DNA of 7,007 nt from Pseudomonadota bacterium (GTDB taxonomy: Bacteria > Pseudomonadota > Alphaproteobacteria > Rhizobiales > Hyphomicrobiaceae), in the NCBI GenBank assembly GCA_003242645.1, contig QGVC01000190.1, forward strand, positions 1 to 7,007. The letters are read 5' to 3'. The notes beneath the pieces are model-generated. The model made no database searches, had not been told where the DNA came from, and saw only the letters and a list, made by a program, of their open reading frames with translations. The first letter of the stretch is position 1, and each line of letters begins with the position of its first letter. Positions 1 through 5,492 of this stretch are shown here, in pieces. The position numbers and the translations under genes are program-made.

Positions 1-127
1 GCTCCACGATCTCGCAGGCGACGACGCTCGGCATGAACCGCTGCGGCGCCTCGATCTTCGCCCGCAGCCGCCGCCACGCGTCGGCCCGCTTCGCTCGGAT
101 CGGAACCGCGCATTCGACGTGGATCAC
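1..127 (-). CDS. Partial SRPBCC-fold protein, AtaL-like (DUF1857-like); 3' part outside the window
   Basis: Only the first 42 codons are visible; the gene runs off the left edge, so its C-terminal part is missing. The start is a GTG at 127-125. It is supported by a GGGAGGAG ribosome binding site at about 132-139 with a few bases of spacing. The reading frame opens with IHVECAVPI, then a basic amphipathic stretch (AWRRLRAKIEAP), then RFMPSVVACEIVE. A beta strand, a helix with W and R, then P-x-x-F-[MV]-P followed by C-E-[IV]-[LV]-E resembles the beginning of the AtaL-like/DUF1857 branch of the SRPBCC (START/Bet v1-like) superfamily, whose members bind hydrophobic ligands in a deep pocket. The biochemical role of that branch is poorly defined, so no reaction is proposed. 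It lies 139 bp downstream of the GNAT gene on the same strand, and its own ribosome binding site suggests independent translation. That a gene begins here is fairly safe; the family is a tentative match from a short fragment. Confidence 0.6.
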   Translation of the reverse strand, partial: MIHVECAVPIRAKRADAWRRLRAKIEAPQRFMPSVVACEIVE

Positions 128-266
128 AGACTCCTCCCGGCCCGGAGACTCACTCGCTCGCTTCCTTGCCGGGCTGCACTCCCCGTGCCGGAGAGGGGAA
201 GGGCCGCCGCGCAGGCGAGGGGGAGCTGCAATGCGACGGAGGGGGAGGGCTGGCGAGCTTGGCAGT
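128..266. other. GC-rich spacer between the GNAT gene and the SRPBCC gene
   Basis: This 139-bp gap has strong purine/pyrimidine strand bias: runs of G and A on the plus strand, hence CCCCTC-type runs on the minus strand. Short complementary pieces occur (CCCC near 181-184 and GGGG near 195-198), which could form a weak stem. There is no convincing intrinsic terminator, because no T-run follows on either strand. It also carries the ribosome binding site of the downstream partial gene at about 132-139. Low-complexity spacers of this kind are often repeated many times in GC-rich genomes, but one window cannot show that. Confidence 0.3.
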
Positions 267-773
267 TCACTCGCGTGTCGGCGACCGCGGTATGGCCTCC
301 ATCTCGACTTCCGACGCCGTGAGGGAGCCGGGCAGGATCCGGAATCCCGCTTTCAGGTAGGAACGCACCGCGGCGCGGTTCCACGGCTCGACGCACAACC
401 AGACCCGGCGGTACCCCACTTCCCCCGCCAGCTCCACCATGACCCGGTTCAACGCCGTCCCGAGCCCGCGCCCTCGAACCGACTGATGGAGGAAATTCGC
501 GAGCTCGGCGCCTCCGTCTTCCATTGGGATGAGCATCGCATGCCCCACGATCCGCCCGTCCTCCTCGACCACGACGTGCTCGCCGCGCGCCAGAACCCGA
601 TCCAGCCACCGCCGGATCCCCGCCGCTTCCGCCGGCGGGAGTCCTTGCGCCACCCGCTTCGGCTCGAACGCCTCGTACATCGCCTGGAGCGCCTCTCGAT
701 CCGAGGCTGTGTAGGGGCGGACCACATACGTGCGGCCGGTGGAGTCGGTCAGCTTACGCCAGGCGCCCTTCAT
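267..773 (-). CDS. GNAT-family N-acetyltransferase
   Basis: The 168-residue product is a single-domain GCN5-related N-acetyltransferase, a cytoplasmic enzyme that moves an acetyl group from acetyl-CoA to an amine; the substrate cannot be read from the sequence. The N-terminal strand TYVVRPYTASD (15-25) is the usual GNAT opening, followed by helices 1 and 2 (26-62). Strands HVVVEEDGRIVGHAML (66-81) lead into motif A, LANFLHQSVRGRGLGTAL (91-108). There the R100-G-R-G-L-G105 loop fits the Q/R-x-x-G-x-G/A pyrophosphate-binding consensus. Motif B is VWLCVEPWNRAAVRSYLKAGF (124-144), with the typical N-x-x-A-x-x-x-Y-x-x-x-G-F. Length is normal for the family. ATG at 773 is the first start codon in the frame after a stop at 885. 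An AAAGGAG site lies at 776-782 but only 2 bases from the ATG, which is unusually close and may limit translation. The downstream gene is on the same strand. Confidence 0.9.
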   Translation of the reverse strand: MKGAWRKLTDSTGRTYVVRPYTASDREALQAMYEAFEPKRVAQGLPPAEAAGIRRWLDRVLARGEHVVVEEDGRIVGHAMLIPMEDGGAELANFLHQSVRGRGLGTALNRVMVELAGEVGYRRVWLCVEPWNRAAVRSYLKAGFRILPGSLTASEVEMEAIPRSPTRE

Positions 774-1097
774 CTCTCCTTTCGCGAAGCATGTACACCG
801 GAACGCACGACCGTAGAACCAGGCGCGCCGTCCGGCGCACCCGATGAGTCCAGGAGCCCACCGGAATCCACATTCGTCGGCGAATCAGAGTTCAGGAGTG
901 TAGCGCTCGTGGGGCCAGGATCCTCGCAGCCGAGCGGTGACCCTCCACGCGGTGCTCGTCACGACGTCGATCTTCGTATTCGGATTGCTTCCGTAGAGAT
1001 TCCGCGCCGTCCGCAGGCGATCCGATCTGACCGAGGCACCCAGGTTGGAGGCCCCGACCCGTGCCGGCATAGCCGTGCGTCGGGTCCGTTGGGTCCG
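774..1097. other. Intergenic stretch with no clear gene; possible remnant on the minus strand
   Basis: These 324 bp lie between the 3' end of the large regulator and the GNAT start. No promoter or intrinsic terminator stands out. On the minus strand, the frame 1070 to 885 encodes 61 residues whose second half (NLYGSNPNTKIDVV, then WRVTARLRGSWPHERYTPEL) has a balanced composition, unlike the R/G/A/P-rich shadow frames typical of this GC-rich DNA. A neighbouring frame, 1116 to about 1060, reads CRYYEIADPTDPTHGYAG and would join it only after a frameshift near 1050-1065. There is no ribosome binding site before the ATG at 1070. I do not recognise the peptide. It may be the tail of a decayed gene or simply chance. 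Confidence 0.25.
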
Positions 1098-4000
1098 CTA
1101 TCTCGTAGTAACGGCACCCGCCGTCTGTTCCATCCCCGCCGCCCACGCCAGGATCGCTTCGGCCTTCTCCATGAGCGGCCGCGCACCCATTCGGCGCGCC
1201 CGTTCTAGAACCGCCTCCGCCTCCCGCCGCGACTCCGCGGGATCCAGCTCCCGCAGCAGGCGAGCACGCTCGAGCTGCATACGCGACCGGCAGAGAACGT
1301 CTCGATCCTCGTACGCAGCGATCGCCTGTTCCAGACGCCTCACCGCACCCGCAACGTCACCCTCCAGGCTGGACAGCCGCGCGAGGAAGATCTCCGCATA
1401 CGACACATCCGAGATCCAGAAGTCCTTCCCCTCGTACTGCCGCAACACCTCGTCCCGACACTTCCGAGCCTCCTCGACCGCCCCGCGGTCCAAAGCGCAC
1501 AGGCCGAGGATGCTCCAGGCGGTGAGGTCGAACCAGAGGTTGGACAACGTTCGGTTCATTTCTATGAGATCACGTGCTTGATTCTCGGCTTGCTGTTTGC
1601 GGCCTCGTTCAAACTCAAGTATCATCCGATTCGCACATATAATTATCCAGTAGTATCCTGTACTGCCATCATCAATCATCTGAGTGACTCTGTCGTACAA
1701 CGCTTCTGCTGACTCCCAATTCCCGCGTGCAGTCTCTACAACCATCGCCAACGTTATCACATCAAACATCCTATGAGGATTTTCTAGTTGTTCGGCGAGG
1801 ACAGAGGCGTGTTCGATATCCGCCATGGCAAGGGCCAGATTTCCTGAATGCATGAGATTGGCTGCCCTAGATCTAAGCGCCACGACCTGGCCCAGTCGGT
1901 CGTCCAACTTGCTAGATAACTCACACGCCTTGTTAGCATAATTCAGTCCCTCGCTGACCGAACGATAAACTCCCAAGATAAGTGCGGCGACGCAAAAATT
2001 CCTGACAGTATTCGGGTCCGGTTCCGACGTATATTTCGGGCTTATGAGCATTTCCGTCCACTTGAGCACAACACTTCGCTCACTCTGCGAGTGAGCGGCG
2101 TTAATCACTTGCCGCAAGACTTGAGATATCAACCGATGCTCCCCGACCTTTTCCGCTTCGGACACACAAGCTTCAAGGCGCTTGACTGCATCCCGGGCAG
2201 ATATTCTTCCCCGGTGTAACATGGCTGCGATCCGGTTCACCTCGGCTATCAGAAGGCCTCTGCTCCGTCCCGTAGACTGATAGTGCATTTCCAATTTTCC
2301 AAAATATGGCTCTGCTTCGGCATAGCGCCTAGATCTGAAAAGAAAACTAGCAATTGTCTCATATGCTAATAGTTCCGCATCGTAATCATATGCATTATCG
2401 AGTGCTTTGTGCAAATAGAATTCCGCCTCAACTAGACTGTGCGTCCGTTCACTCGCTTCAGCTGCCTTCAACGCATATATGAATGCCTGTGGCTTATCCC
2501 CTGCGAGATCGTAATGAAGTGCAATTATTCCCGCCGACGTCTGACGATCCTCTGCGAGCACCTGCGCTGCGCGCCCGTGCAGAACCCGTCGTTTATAATT
2601 GCCGATCCAGTCGTACGCAGCCTCACGAAGCAGGTCGTGTGCGAAACCGATCTCCCCGCTGACCTCCCTCAGGAGCCCTTTTTTGATTAGAGACGTGACT
2701 GCCTCAGAGACAGGGATATCTTCTAGTCCTGCAACGGCCCGGATCGTATGAAAAGGCGCCCGTTTCCCAAGAACAGCGAGCGCTCCGAGAACCTGCGTTT
2801 CCTCTAATGACATAAGCTCAAATCGACTTCTCAGGAACGATCGTATTGACTTCGGCAGGGCCTCATGTCCGACAGACTTTTCCGCATTATTAGCAGCTAC
2901 CGACGAGGACGCCGGATCGCATAAGGTTCGCAGCAGCTCGATTATGAAGAAGGGGCGACCACCCACACGTTCATACAGGGCATCTTGATATTCGGGCGGA
3001 ATAGCAACATTGTTCCGGGCACAAAATGATGCAACGAGCAAATCTACTTCGTTGCGATCCATTTCTGTCAACACAATGTCGGCGCAGTAAGGATATCGCG
3101 ATATGTCAGCTCGAAATCGCGTCAGCTGCGCACTATAATTAGCTTCGTCACTTCTAATCGAAAGCAATATCATTATCGGATGGCTAGATAACCTTCGTAT
3201 CATATAATGAACGACGGCTATCGTCGAGTGATCCGCCCATTGAAAATCGTCAATGAACAGTACGAGAGGTGTAGAATTGCTAATATTGATGGCCACCTGA
3301 ACGAGAGCCTCTAGGATGCGCAATCGGTATTCTTCGCGCTCGAATGATGAAGCGGATTGTCGCGCCACGCCTATGACTTGTGGAACGACGTCAGACAGGA
3401 CCGATCTCCATCGGGGGTCCAAGGCTTCGATGTCCTTAGAGTGCAAACCATATGCGAAAGCGTCGACAATGCCGCTGAACGGGAGACTGCTTTCGGTCGA
3501 ATAGCAGCGGCCGGTAAAGCACCTCGCGCCTTGGATAGCAGCCAGACGGAGGAATTGATCGCAAAAGCGGGTCTTGCCGATCCCGGCTTCACCGGAGACA
3601 ATCACAGCACGGCCACAACCTGATTGCACCTTCATCCATTCCGCACAGATTTTTCGATATGGCTCCACTCGCCCCACGAACTTCGTGGGCGAGAAATCTT
3701 CGTAATCTTCAAGGATGCTTCCGTCGGGTATGCGGTCTCCGAGCGTCCCTAGCGCGGCCAAATGCAGATTCTCCAGGACGTCGGCGAGCTCATAGCCCAT
3801 CATCTCCTTCGCACGCTGCAATTCTGCCCGCGCCCGCCTTAGATCGCCGCGGGCGGCGATTGCTCGAATACGTGCACCGACGGCCGATCTCCTAAAGGGG
3901 TCCAGGCGAAGTATACGAGAAGCCAGCTCTTCTACTTTGTCCCAGTTTCCGGATCGCTCTTCCTCGTCCAGCAAATAGCTCAACGACAGCACCGCTTGGC

Positions 4001-4433
4001 GTTTAAGAGATTCGCGTTGAGTCTCTTGCCACTCTTCGAACTCCGGCGAGCCGGGAACTGCGAACCCTTCCAAAAAATCCCCCGAGTAAAGCCGGGAGGC
4101 CTCACGGTAGTCCGCGTGCTCCACTGCCCAGCGAAAGGCGAGAAAATCTGCGCTGACAGCGCCAGCTGGCATGGTCACTTCTTGGGTGGTGACCTGCACC
4201 GCGAGCGATGGGATGCATTTCCTCAGCCCGTAAAGAGTCTGGTTCAAAGAGTGTCTGGCGCGCCTATCCGGGGATTCACCCCAAAGTAGCGCGGCCAAAC
4301 GGTCGCGGAGGAAGGGGCGATCAGGGTGGGCTGCTAGATATACCAATAGAGCAAAGTGCTTTTTGGTTGGAAGCCTTATTCGCCGTCCCGCATCAAATAC
4401 TGTTAGTTCGCCCAAGGTACGGATCTCGACCAT
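1098..4433 (-). CDS. Large SARP/AfsR-like transcriptional regulator: winged helix, BTAD, AAA ATPase, TPR tail
   Basis: The 1111-residue product is a multidomain signal-integrating regulator. Residues 1-95 form an OmpR/PhoB-like winged-helix DNA-binding domain typical of SARPs (IRTLGELTVFDAGRRIRLPTK at the start, then RDRLAALLWGESPDRRARHSLNQTLYGLRK). Residues 96-230 are a bacterial transcriptional activation domain (BTAD): DFLAFRWAVEHADY, YSGDFLEGFAVPGSPEFEEW, LRLDPFRRSAVGARIRAIAARGD. An AAA_16/STAND-type ATPase begins with FVGR (252-255) and has Walker A GEAGIGKT (281-288), Walker B LVLFIDDFQWAD (390-401), a LLSIRSDE sensor strand (423-430), GGRPFF (491-496) and FAHDLLREAAY (597-607). From about 630 to the end it is helical and TPR-like. 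There is no C-terminal LuxR-type HTH, so DNA binding must be N-terminal. The ATG at 4433 follows a GGGGAGGGG site (4437-4445) by three bases. The gene is divergent from the AraC-type gene. Its middle is much more AT-rich than its 3' end. The domain architecture is confident; ligand and targets are unknown. Confidence 0.92.
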   Translation of the reverse strand: MVEIRTLGELTVFDAGRRIRLPTKKHFALLVYLAAHPDRPFLRDRLAALLWGESPDRRARHSLNQTLYGLRKCIPSLAVQVTTQEVTMPAGAVSADFLAFRWAVEHADYREASRLYSGDFLEGFAVPGSPEFEEWQETQRESLKRQAVLSLSYLLDEEERSGNWDKVEELASRILRLDPFRRSAVGARIRAIAARGDLRRARAELQRAKEMMGYELADVLENLHLAALGTLGDRIPDGSILEDYEDFSPTKFVGRVEPYRKICAEWMKVQSGCGRAVIVSGEAGIGKTRFCDQFLRLAAIQGARCFTGRCYSTESSLPFSGIVDAFAYGLHSKDIEALDPRWRSVLSDVVPQVIGVARQSASSFEREEYRLRILEALVQVAINISNSTPLVLFIDDFQWADHSTIAVVHYMIRRLSSHPIMILLSIRSDEANYSAQLTRFRADISRYPYCADIVLTEMDRNEVDLLVASFCARNNVAIPPEYQDALYERVGGRPFFIIELLRTLCDPASSSVAANNAEKSVGHEALPKSIRSFLRSRFELMSLEETQVLGALAVLGKRAPFHTIRAVAGLEDIPVSEAVTSLIKKGLLREVSGEIGFAHDLLREAAYDWIGNYKRRVLHGRAAQVLAEDRQTSAGIIALHYDLAGDKPQAFIYALKAAEASERTHSLVEAEFYLHKALDNAYDYDAELLAYETIASFLFRSRRYAEAEPYFGKLEMHYQSTGRSRGLLIAEVNRIAAMLHRGRISARDAVKRLEACVSEAEKVGEHRLISQVLRQVINAAHSQSERSVVLKWTEMLISPKYTSEPDPNTVRNFCVAALILGVYRSVSEGLNYANKACELSSKLDDRLGQVVALRSRAANLMHSGNLALAMADIEHASVLAEQLENPHRMFDVITLAMVVETARGNWESAEALYDRVTQMIDDGSTGYYWIIICANRMILEFERGRKQQAENQARDLIEMNRTLSNLWFDLTAWSILGLCALDRGAVEEARKCRDEVLRQYEGKDFWISDVSYAEIFLARLSSLEGDVAGAVRRLEQAIAAYEDRDVLCRSRMQLERARLLRELDPAESRREAEAVLERARRMGARPLMEKAEAILAWAAGMEQTAGAVTTR

Positions 4434-4575
4434 GTGCCCCTCCCCGTTTAGATCGAGAAGGCCCGCAACCTTAACCCGGGAGCCAGGATGATGCTTTTGT
4501 GACGCGCAGATGATGCGCCGGCCTTAATCGTCGCGTTGCCACGATCTGTCACTCCGCTTCAACCCGGAGGTATCG
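4434..4575. promoter_or_regulatory. Divergent control region between the BTAD regulator and the AraC-type gene
   Basis: This 142-bp gap must hold the promoters of both flanking genes. On the minus side, 4437-4445 is the ribosome binding site of the large regulator; I see no strong sigma-70 -35/-10 pair on that strand. On the plus side, TTGTGA (4497-4502) and CTTAAT (4523-4528) could be a -35/-10 pair, but the 20-bp spacing is longer than the normal 16-18 bp, as expected for an activator-dependent promoter. GGAGG at 4566-4570 is the ribosome binding site of the AraC-type gene. The region also holds the 11-bp-spaced repeats (4489-4516) and a short palindrome, GCGCA-5-TGCGC (4504-4518), either of which could be an operator. 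Confidence 0.55.
4489..4516 (+). repeat. Three direct hexamer repeats at exact 11-bp period, candidate SARP-type operator
   Basis: TGATGC occurs at 4489-4494, TGACGC at 4500-4505 and TGATGC again at 4511-4516. The outer copies extend to an 8-bp identity (GATGATGC at 4487-4494 and 4509-4516). SARP proteins such as AfsR and ActII-ORF4 are known to bind short direct repeats with 11-bp or 22-bp periodicity that overlap the -35 region and end several bases before the -10. Here the middle copy overlaps the possible -35 TTGTGA, and the last copy ends 6-8 bases before the TTAAT -10 candidate of the AraC-type gene. That the neighbouring BTAD regulator binds here is inference. The hexamer differs from the published TCGAG-type heptamers. 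Confidence 0.45.
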
Positions 4576-5412
4576 ATGTTTGTCCATCTCGCACCAGCGT
4601 CCGCGACGCGACTCGCCCTATTCGCACCGCCCTACGACCAGTTCCTCCCCCTTGACCTCAATTGGAGGAGCAAAGAGTTGCCTCCACGAGGGCTGGCGAT
4701 CATCTGGTGGCTTGTGAATGGCCATGAACAGCAGGACCAGTTCGGGTGGCTTGCCGACCGCCCTTACGGGGTTCCGCTCTTCGTCGTACTTCCACCCGCC
4801 AACGAGCTCGGTCAAGCAATGCCGCTGCTGAGGTTCGTAAATGCGTTGGTCCCGCGAGCAGTGCTACCGACCGGTTCCATCATCGCTCCTCGGTACATCA
4901 AGCAGATTCTCTCGCTCCCGCCCAGCAATTTCCCTCGAGCTGTCCGCACTTACCTCGAGCAGCGAGGAATCCTGAAAACGCCAGAGATTCGTAATAAGGT
5001 TGAACAGATCTTCCGCCTTGTGCCCTCCGTGTCCAGCATTTCCGCACTTGCTCGACGGATGGGTACCTCCCGCCGAACGCTCGGTCGGCATTTCGCCTCG
5101 GCCGGTTTGCCGGTGCCATCTCACTGGCTCCAATTCGCCCGCCTGTTGTATGCGAGTATCCATCTCCAAGCGGAGCGAGCAACCGTATTTCGCATCGCCG
5201 CGCGGATTGGATACCCAGACGGCTTCACAATGAGCAATCAGATGAAACGGCTCATCGGCTGTCGGCCGACAGAAGTCCGTGAGTGTCTTGGTTGGGAGTG
5301 GGTCGTCGAATCCTGGATTCGACACGAAGTTACTGCGGGTGGAATCGACCGGGTCCGCTTCGAGAGCGCCGTACGTGCCTACTTGCCGGGCCCGGAATCA
5401 CCGCCTAAGTGA
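4576..5412 (+). CDS. AraC-family helix-turn-helix transcriptional regulator
   Basis: The 278-residue cytoplasmic product has a C-terminal AraC-type double helix-turn-helix at about residues 146-238. The first HTH is SSISALARRMGTSRRTLGRHF (153-173), with the classic ALARRMGTSRRTLGRHF pattern. The linker helix carries WLQFARLLYASIHL. The second HTH is TVFRIAARIGYPDGFTMSNQMKR (203-225), ending in LIGCRPTEVRE (226-236), which matches the family's G-x-x-P-x-x-[YV]-R ending. The N-terminal part (1-145) is not the usual cupin sensor. It contains a hydrophobic strand, GVPLFVVLPPAN (65-76), and an alternating strand/helix pattern that could be a degenerate receiver-like fold, but no phosphoacceptor site can be assigned. 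About 40 residues follow the DNA-binding domain. The ATG at 4576 has GGAGG at 4566-4570 with 5-base spacing. The gene is divergent from the BTAD regulator and may be its target. Confidence 0.88.
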   Translation: MFVHLAPASATRLALFAPPYDQFLPLDLNWRSKELPPRGLAIIWWLVNGHEQQDQFGWLADRPYGVPLFVVLPPANELGQAMPLLRFVNALVPRAVLPTGSIIAPRYIKQILSLPPSNFPRAVRTYLEQRGILKTPEIRNKVEQIFRLVPSVSSISALARRMGTSRRTLGRHFASAGLPVPSHWLQFARLLYASIHLQAERATVFRIAARIGYPDGFTMSNQMKRLIGCRPTEVRECLGWEWVVESWIRHEVTAGGIDRVRFESAVRAYLPGPESPPK

Positions 5413-5492
5413 CCCGAAGAGGCGATTGCTGAATCCAATAGGCGGCGACACAGGCGGGGTGTAAATAGTAGAATCGGACGACCCCATGGTCC
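5413..5492. other. Short gap between two convergent genes
   Basis: This 80-bp gap separates the AraC-type stop codon (5410-5412) from the HD-GYP stop codon. It should hold transcription ends for both strands. The only complementary pair I see is GGGGT (5456-5460) with ACCCC (5481-5485), with a 20-base loop and no T-run, so no intrinsic terminator can be called. No small gene is evident. Confidence 0.3.

Noticed and set aside
128..266. G/A-rich low-complexity spacer as a repeat element or small RNA
   Set aside because: There is no second copy in the window, no strong hairpin and no T-run, so there is nothing to support an RNA gene or mobile repeat.
124..609. Minus-strand frame of 161 codons overlapping the GNAT gene
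   Set aside because: It is an out-of-frame copy of the GNAT coding strand with an R/G/A-rich product; the GNAT motifs are in the other frame.
33..1208. Long plus-strand open frame of 391 codons across the left end
   Set aside because: It lies antisense to the GNAT gene, the partial SRPBCC gene and the regulator's 3' end. Its product is dominated by R, P, A, S and G with no recognisable domain, and it has no ribosome binding site, which is typical of a shadow frame in GC-rich DNA.
1045..1581. Plus-strand frame of 178 codons over the GC-rich 3' end of the regulator
   Set aside because: It is antisense to the TPR-like tail, rich in S, R and A, and lacks domain-like patterns or a ribosome binding site.
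4504..4518. GCGCA-5-TGCGC inverted repeat as an independent operator
   Set aside because: A 5-bp arm is expected by chance in GC-rich DNA and overlaps the better supported 11-bp repeats, so it is mentioned only within the control region.
4864..5325. Minus-strand frame of 153 codons within the AraC-type gene
   Set aside because: It is antisense to the clear helix-turn-helix coding region and shows no domain pattern of its own.
5456..5485. GGGGT/ACCCC pair in the convergent gap as a bidirectional terminator
   Set aside because: The stem is only 5 bp with a 20-base loop and no T-run on either side, so it is too weak to call.
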